The notes below the pieces were generated by a model. It was given only the letters and a program-made list of their open reading frames with translations, was not told where the DNA came from and searched no databases. Shown one piece after another: positions 57,496 to 64,000 of a DNA stretch of 64,000 bases. Numbering within the stretch: position 1 is the stretch's first letter; each line of letters starts with the position of its first letter. Both the position numbers and the translations under genes were made by a program. The stretch covers positions 5,189,310 to 5,253,309 of the forward strand of contig JAJEKV010000025.1 of the NCBI GenBank assembly GCA_021234155.1. The letters run 5' to 3'. This DNA comes from Isoetes taiwanensis (taxonomy: Eukaryota > Streptophyta > Lycopodiopsida > Isoetales > Isoetaceae).

Positions 57496-57799
57496 ATTCA
57501 CGGGTTCATTAAGGCATAAGAAGTGATATAATTTCGACCTCCGGTGTTTCCACCGCTTTTCAAGAATTTCATGACATCCATCTCGGATAGTCCATCGTAA
57601 ACCGCTTTCGTAGATGTACTTCAAGGTCCGCTACTTGGATGGCGTGGCTTTATTTCTTTAAAAGTTTATCAACCTCCCTACAATACGTTTTCAAGGCATC
57701 CGATGCTTTTTGCTCAAATTACCCGGTCCGCATCATCCCTCAACAATTCCCTTTATGAAAGCATACACCGCATTCAAACATGAATTGAGAACATATGTG

Positions 57800-59560
57800 C
57801 ATATCTTTGCACATATCTTTGCTGATACAAGAGAAATCTAGTTTCATCAAAACATTTACTTCCTATATTCATATGGCCATGTTCCCGGATCAATCATTCA
57901 CAATGATCACGATTCGAATGGAAATGATGCATAGCTTCACTGAGGTAATGAAATAAAACACAAGATATCGAAGTGCAAACATGAAATAATGAAAAGAACA
58001 TATAAAATGTTAAGGTGGCAGTCAGGAATAACAGGGAAAAGAGGGTCCAGAACTAGATTAATGTATGAATAGCAAAATCGAAGTTGTCATTGGTTTGGCA
58101 AAGAATTTTTAACACTACTTGATCAATGGCGGCATTTTTCTATGACATATCACGGTCAATTCTATATATAGATTCAGATCTTGTCGGTAGTGATCTTACT
58201 CATAGATGTACCACAGGGTGTATCATTGTCAAGTTAGAGTGATATTCTAGCTTGGGCATCTCTAAAAAGCTATCAGCGAGAGTTGAGCACGAATCTATCA
58301 CCATAGGGCATGTGTCAAGTTAGGCAGTGATCTTCTAGCATGGGCATCTGTAACCAGCAAACTGCGAGTTGAACACATCCAACACAGAGCCGTAAGGCAA
58401 TGTATACAGAGTTAGAAAAGTGTTATGATTAGTGCACTGATTTACAAGCCAGGACAATTAACCAGAATTTCTGAAATAACAAAGCAAAGCCTGCACAACA
58501 GAAAAGAAAACGTTGATAGACATTATATCAAATCTGTTGAATATCCTACGTAAACATATCCTGATTATCTTTCACAAGGAAATAACGCTGGTTGTAAAGA
58601 TCTTACCAAGAAAGTCCAAATAAAAGTGTGGCAGGAAGACGGTATTCTTTTGCCTCCAAGCTTGGCCCATAGCAAAGGCATCTAGTCATGGCCATTATTA
58701 TTCCCTAGAGCTGCTGACATGTCCTTTCATAAAGTGGCAGAATCTCATCTTCTTTTCCACTCCTATCTAGGCTCACTCAGTCCATACCTCACCTTGCTTT
58801 CAGGTTCTTGGTATCATGGTTGAAGGCAGATTTGGGTGGGCGTTTGGGGAGACTAGCAAGGGCGCCTGGAGCTATTTCCAAAAACTTACCATTCGGGTAA
58901 ATATCCAGTGAAGGAGAAGCTGATTTTCCACTGCTGACTGGCATAGGGTGTTTCTATTAGGCGCTTGTATCCTGCTGTATCTTTCTTTCATTTCTAAATA
59001 ATGATCCAAAGTATTCATGGTACCAGAGCTCAGGGCTTGGGATGAAACTTAGCATAAATCACCTTGGGGAAACTTTGTTAGCTTTTTAGGATTAGGCGCT
59101 TCAATTTGAAAACTCAAAGAGGCAAGCTTATGCAAAGAAAGAAACGGAAATGACAAACGACAAGTAGGACAAATTAGCAAACAAGTACATCAAATTAGCA
59201 AACAAATGATACAACATGGACTCCTATGACAATCCATGGACAAACAGACTATCTATTGAAACTTAGACTATCTATTGAAACTGACAAAATATGTTGTTCT
59301 TGGATTGGCAGATTGAGCATCAGACAGAAAAGTTGATATCTTTGCCACTGTTAGAGCAGCAATACCTCTAAAATGATAAGATGCATTTGCATTATGGATA
59401 GGACAGTATTCACAAACTTGTCTACCAAAAAGCACAAACATGCTACAACATTTCCTTGTGCTATAAGAACAAGTGCTTAAACCTCTAAGCAATACATAAA
59501 CCTATAGATCAAATGTGTAATTCAATGTACAAGTGGATGTAGCCATACACGAGACCTCAG
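57800..59560. other. No supported gene
   Basis: A repeated block containing 'ctagcttgggcatct…agcgagagttgagcac' occurs at about 58200-58290 and 58310-58385. Otherwise nothing is recognisable. Confidence 0.4.
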
Positions 59561-59562
59561 CT

Positions 59563-59820
59563 TCACGGCCGAGCGTTGTAAGAGAGATCAATGTCCTTCA
59601 AAATGTCTTTGTTATCTTCAACGTCGTCTTGGTCAGTCGGTTCATCGTGTTCCTCGGACTCGTCATGTTCATCTGATGATGATGATGATGAGCAGCTAAG
59701 CACCACGTGCCTGTTTGTGGTGATATGATGCTTTTTGGGATTTCTGCGTGCTCCTTGTGCAGATGTTTCAGCAATACTAGAAGAATTATGGGATTGGCGG
59801 CGTTTCTTTGGCCTGCACAT
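59563..59820 (-). CDS. Hypothetical acidic Ser/Asp/Glu-rich frame
   Basis: A minus-strand frame of 85 codons: MCRPKKRRQSHNSSSIAET, a basic middle, then a Ser run and an acidic tail (DEHDESEEHDEPTDQDDVED). The Ser run comes from a GAT-type triplet repeat at 59674-59691. It could be a 5' exon of the antisense gene at 56832-57460, with which it shares strand and element. No domain is recognised. Confidence 0.3.
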   Translation of the reverse strand: MCRPKKRRQSHNSSSIAETSAQGARRNPKKHHITTNRHVVLSCSSSSSSDEHDESEEHDEPTDQDDVEDNKDILKDIDLSYNARP

Positions 59821-60144
59821 ATATTAACAGCTTTAGAATGATACCTAAAACTAGCATTAGCTGCGGTAAGCTTCATTGACAAAGCTATTGATAGAGCTAA
59901 GTGTGAGAGCTAAAAGCGGTGGCGATGGTAAAAGATACCTACCAAAGTTCATACGTAGCATTATAATACCATGACCAGAAGATACTTGTAAAAAAAAATG
60001 ATAAAGAAAACTAGAAAAAAGATAATGGCGACATCTCGTGGCATCACGCGTGACTGAAACCTAGCCTAGCTAAGTGGCCAGTAAACTATCTCCTTTACAT
60101 TGATGAACTTTCCTTGATTGCATCCCAATCTTGTTATATGCTAT

Positions 60145-60365
60145 GATGTGATTAGATAACCCTTCTCCCCGGTGTCTTCACAAACACTTAATAGCATTAG
60201 AAAAGAAAGGAACTCCAAGTTCTTTGCGTAGGAGGATCTGCGGGGCTGGTACAATTGGAGTTTGAATCTACAATTCCAAAAAGTGGGTCTTTGCATCACC
60301 AAGAGATTTTGAAATAGCTCTAGTGAGGTTCGCGAGAACTTCTTTGGTGGCATAGAACAAGACCT
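60145..60365 (-). pseudogene. Unrecognised protein-like fragment
   Basis: A minus-strand frame reads FYATKEVLANLTRAISKSLG then THFLEL, a TAG, then IQTPIVPAPQILLRKELGVP with FFSNAIKCL. The composition and periodicity look like a real helical protein with one in-frame stop. No family is recognised. It may be an exon captured by the CACTA element. Confidence 0.35.
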
Positions 60366-61039
60366 TTGTTCTTTTCTTGTGGCGATCTGTTCAAGGTCGA
60401 AATGGCAAAACTGGATGCCAATATACAACTCCACTTTTGGGGTGTTTTGACATGCAGAAGGCATGGAAGATGTGTTGGATCCAAATTTCATGCTTCACCA
60501 AAAGAATCAGAACAAGACCTTGAGTATGCTCAAGTTGAGTACTCACCAAATTGCAGATGCATACATATCAAAGAGGTTTGACTCCTGCTTTTGAGTATGT
60601 TGTTACAAACAATGAGATGAGAGACTTTCAATAAGTTGACTCCAATTCTAACGCACTTCTTAAAATTTGATTTTGATGAAAGGAAATTGAATCTTTCTTT
60701 AGGCTTGGATTGATGAGATGGTATAGGAGCTTATTACTAATATAAACATGCTAGACTTTAGAAGTTTGTTTATCAAGGGCGTCCTCTTCCTATAAACTGC
60801 GGTCCAATTTTTTAGCAGCTCTCAAAAGTACCTTTGCTTTCGGTCGATCAGAACCTTTGCTTTCGGACGAATTGTGAAAGACTATACATCCCATATTTGG
60901 AATCAGTGGATTTGAACCACCATATGAAGCAATTGTTAACCGTGCAATAAATTAAATAGCAGCACAAAATGTTCTACTAATTAGGTAACCTAATCTTACC
61001 TCTCTTTATGCTTCCTTTCATTTCCAATATTCCTCTCCT

Positions 61040-61323
61040 GTTCATTTCTTGATGGCTTGAAGGATGCATTTGAATCATCCCTTCACGAGTCCTTAATTAC
61101 TCGATTTTCCAACTCTGTCATCAATGCACTTAAGACATCCTCCGGAACATTAGCAAGAAAGGTGGACAATGGATTACTTGCATTGGGCCTTCTCTGTAGC
61201 TACACCTTTGCCTTTGTCGGATCTATTGGAGAGACGAGAGAGAAAAACAACGGTTATATTCTAAAAGTGGAAACACCTCAGGAACCGGGGAATAAGCAAA
61301 AGCGTATTTCTTACTTCACGTAG
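61040..61323 (+). pseudogene. Unrecognised helical frame, possible captured exon
   Basis: The forward frame FESSLHESLITRFSNSVINA, LKTSSGTLARKVDNG, LLALGLLCSYTFAF runs open for about 90 codons. The spacing of hydrophobic residues resembles helical-repeat proteins. I considered an interferon-related developmental regulator (IFRD) repeat but cannot support it. It lies upstream of the transposase in the CACTA element. Confidence 0.25.
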
Positions 61324-61524
61324 AAGCACGAGAGCAATCACATAAACCGGCGAGTTCGAGAGCAGCGGGGATATAAGATCGAAAGTAGCGAGAGATATAG
61401 AAGATCGGGGCATTGGCAAGACTTCGGCATGGCTTCGATCGGCGTAAGCGGTAATGATTTAATCGCGCCTTTTTTTTTCCTGTTATTTCTTTTCTATTGC
61501 GTTAGGTTTAGGTTCTTTTCGAGG

Positions 61525-62095
61525 CAATGTTTCTACCATGGACCCAATTGAAGAAATGTAGTTTTTAAATTTCGATTTACCTTTTGATTTTACCATGTGC
61601 AAAATTTTTGGGTTCTTTTGGACTGCTTTGTTTATAATGGATCTATTCGAAAATTGCATATGAATTAGGATTTCTAGGCAATATTTGTAGCATGGGTCTT
61701 GTGCCACTACATTTGCAAATGTAAAATGTAAAATGTTTTGTCAATTGAAATGTTGTTTTTTTACTTTAGATTTTTTTTTTGCTAGGCAATATTCTTACCA
61801 TAGGTTTTTGTGTCACTAGATCCATGCAAAAATTGTGTATGAATTATGAAATGTTTCTTTTTTTACTTTCAATTTGTTTCGAGGCAATATTTCTATCATT
61901 GGTCTTGAGCCACTACATTTTCAAATGTAAAATTTTTTGGGGTCAATTTTTTTACCATTGTTTGTGTCACTAGATCCATTTCAAAATGTCAATTGAAATG
62001 TTGTTTTTTACTTTTGATTCTTTTTTTTTTTTTTTGCTAGGCAATATTCTTACCATAGGTTTTGTGTCACTAGATCCATTTCCAAATGTCAAATG
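61525..62095. repeat. Degenerate direct repeats upstream of the transposase
   Basis: Five or six copies of a block 'aggcaatattcttaccat…ggt…tgtgtcactagatcca…aaatgt' occur at about 61530, 61678, 61783, 61880, 61945 and 62038, separated by T-rich spacers. This is an internal repeat array of the CACTA element. Confidence 0.65.
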
Positions 62096-62239
62096 ACGAG
62101 CTCTGGAACTAGTAGCTACAATAGTGGGAACGATTGTTTGCCACGCCAGTGGCCAAATCATCTTCTTCGACCTCCTCTTCATCAAATTCATCATCCTCCT
62201 CCCGGACAAAGATATAGGAAAAGGGCTAGGAGACCCGAC

Positions 62240-64000
62240 GGAAGTTCTCTACCTTAATTCGAGGCACTTGTTGGTGCAATAAATGTAATGGCAAGACAAG
62301 TCGTTCATATCGCATTCGGCGGGATCATGAAGCAAAGTATGGAATATGTAATTCGACCAAACAACGCAACTTGATGAAAAAAACAATCTCGAGCGTGGCG
62401 CAAATATTGTGAGTGTATCACATCTATCTTCCTTTCTTTATGTTTTTATTTGTTCCAAATGGGAGAAAAATGTAAGTTTCGTCGTCGCTTGTAACATGTC
62501 TTGTGTATCTTCATTCTTCCATTTATATTCACTTCTTATACATCTTTATGTGGCCATATAGTCACCTAGTGAAGCGTCTAGCTCGCATAGTACTTTTGTT
62601 GGTGAGGAGGCAATTCACGATATGATCACAAATTTTTTCCAATAAACCAAAGAAGCCAATAGTGGTGCAAAAATGATGGTGCCCATGAAGTAGATGATGA
62701 GCCATGCATTGATAAGGCAACATATCTCCATAATGAGGCAAGCACACCATTGTTCCCAAATGCCCGTGTATCTCGCCTTGCCACATGTATGCTTATTCTA
62801 AATCTCCAACACAAAGTTGGTTGGAGCAACAATAGTGTGTCCGAACTTTTCAGGTATGTACATATACTTCATTCTTTATTTTTGGTGTGGGGGGGTTCAT
62901 ATGGATATACTTACTTGATGTTTTTATAGTTTGCTTGATAAGATATTACCGGATGGTCATTGTCTTCCAAAATCTAGAGCGGGAAGCTAGAGAACTATTA
63001 CGATCCTTGGGATTTTGGAGTATAATGTTGTGCATGCATGTGTCAATGATTGTATCTTATTTACATAAAGACTATGCAAACCATGATTCATGTCCAATGT
63101 GTAAAGAAGCACGTTATGAAGAAGGTAGGAAGACAAAGGTGGCACGAAAGGTTTTACGTCACATGCCTATAATTCCTCGCCTTAGTCATATGTTTGATCA
63201 CCAACCCTAGCAGATTACATGGATTACCATGCACGGCATCGTGCTTGATGGAAAAATGAGAATACCTGCTGATGGGACTTTGTGGAAATATATAGAAGAG
63301 AGGTGGCCCATATTTGCATTGGAACCTACCTAATGTTAGGCTTGGGCTAGGGATTGATGGTGTTTGCCATGGGGGACTAGATCATCCTCGCATAGTGTGT
63401 GGGCGGTGGCGTTGTGAATTATAATATCCCACCATGGATGGCCACAAAACCTGGCCACATCATCTTGACTTTGATCATTCGAGCACGTATGTGTATATGA
63501 GTTATTTTTACTTTGCATTAAGCATAAAATGGGCTATTACAGGAAAGTACAAAGTGAAAAATATGGATGTATACTTAGAACCTTTAGTAGAAGAACTTGA
63601 AGTTTTGTGGAAGGGAGTGCATATGTACGACATCTCTAAAACTCCACATGACTTTACGTTCCATGGGATGTTATGCTTTACTCTTCATGATTATCCAGGT
63701 TTTTCTGAAGCTTCAGGTATGATATAGTAAGAGTGCAAAATCATATTAGTTATTACTCTAGTACCTTACCTTCCATTTTTATTGCAGGTCTACAAACAAG
63801 TGGTGCATGTGGATGCCCATCTTGTGGGACTAGCTTAACCTCTTATAGGTCAAAACATCTGAAGAAACAAATATATTTGGGGCATAAAAAGTACTTGCCA
63901 GAGGGCCATTCTGCACGTGGCTCTAATGAGATGCCGAAGCCAAAGCGATGGACACCCAAGGATTGGTTGGATGCTTGGCAGGAGATGAATCCCAATGTGG
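62240..64000 (+). pseudogene. CACTA TNP2-type transposase, truncated by window end
   Basis: Spliced frames follow plant TNP2 (transposase_21) order. There is a Cys/His zinc segment (TCWCNKCNGKTSRSYRIRRD, about 62255-62330), an exon to 62851 (STPLFPNARVSRLATCMLIL, HKVGWSNNSVSELF), an exon about 62931-63487 (DKILPDGHCLPKS, VVHACVNDCILF, HDSCPMCKEARYE, KVLRHMPIIPRLSHMF, IPADGTLWK), an exon 63541-63715 (VKNMDVYLEPLVEELEVLWK, FTLHDYPGFSEAS) and an exon from 63788 (SGACGCPSCG, YLGHKKYLP). Introns at 62852-62930, 63488-63540 and 63716-63787 are GT-AG. Small frameshifts near 62980, 63050 and 63330 break the frame. The enzyme would bind the element ends and cut and paste. Confidence 0.8.

Larger units (their letters stand above)
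55034..64000 (+). mobile_element. CACTA (En/Spm) transposon, left end to beyond the window
   Basis: Starts CACTACAAGAGAATGGGG, the characteristic CACTA-type terminal inverted repeat, preceded by CGT as a possible 3-bp target duplication. Subterminal repeats with GTGACAAA, GACACTA and TAGTGTC motifs follow to 55625. A TNP2-type transposase lies at 62240 onward on the same strand. The right end is outside the window, so the link between this terminus and the transposase is inferred from superfamily layout. Confidence 0.6.

Noticed and set aside
61040-61323. Interferon-related developmental regulator (IFRD) exon
   Set aside because: Only a loose hydrophobic pattern matches; there are no diagnostic motifs.

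Overview
This is nuclear DNA of a land plant. The evidence is two spliced plant housekeeping genes, LTR retrotransposons primed by plant initiator-Met tRNA, hAT and CACTA DNA transposons, and a non-LTR element. I cannot name the species. Nothing prokaryotic, viral or organellar was seen.

Layout. (1) 0-6 kb: degenerate AT-rich repeats, a CACTA-like terminus at about 1.85-2.1 kb, and an L1-type fragment abutting a hAT transposase with one in-frame stop (3.6-5.0 kb). (2) 5.9-20.9 kb: a non-LTR retrotransposon on the minus strand, split inside its catalytic YADD codons by a 12.9 kb chromodomain Ty3/gypsy element (7364-20225) with 1.5 kb LTRs and a 5-bp target duplication. (3) 25.1-29.35 kb: a complete 15-exon ALDH10 aminoaldehyde/betaine-aldehyde dehydrogenase gene on the minus strand, 503 codons, ending in the peroxisomal signal SRM. 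(4) 31.4-32.5 kb: MITE-like foldbacks. (5) 32757-41127: an LTR element with an AAACC target duplication and no coding capacity, carrying three SINE-like tRNA-derived modules. (6) 41.1-51.2 kb: a graveyard of related LTR elements, a TRIM (41710-42243), a copia-like LTR and gag-like reading frames. Here a complete histone H3-like module follows a retroelement gag-like frame (48505-48962), and a second, different H3 C-terminus lies beside an inverted LTR (44593-44679). (7) 53.3-53.9 kb: a two-exon COX5C gene (mitochondrial complex IV) with a foldback element 116 bp upstream. (8) 55034 to the window end: a CACTA element with its left terminus, 46-bp subterminal repeats, an antisense spliced gene of unknown function, and a TNP2-type transposase running off the window.

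Only ALDH10 and COX5C look like intact host genes; almost everything else is transposable-element sequence. The two LTR copies of the large gypsy element agree in AT-rich stretches but differ by small insertions and deletions at CG-containing sites, so many frame breaks in the repeats may be consensus errors at methylated CG rather than true decay. The observation I rank highest is the association of histone H3 sequence with LTR retroelements.
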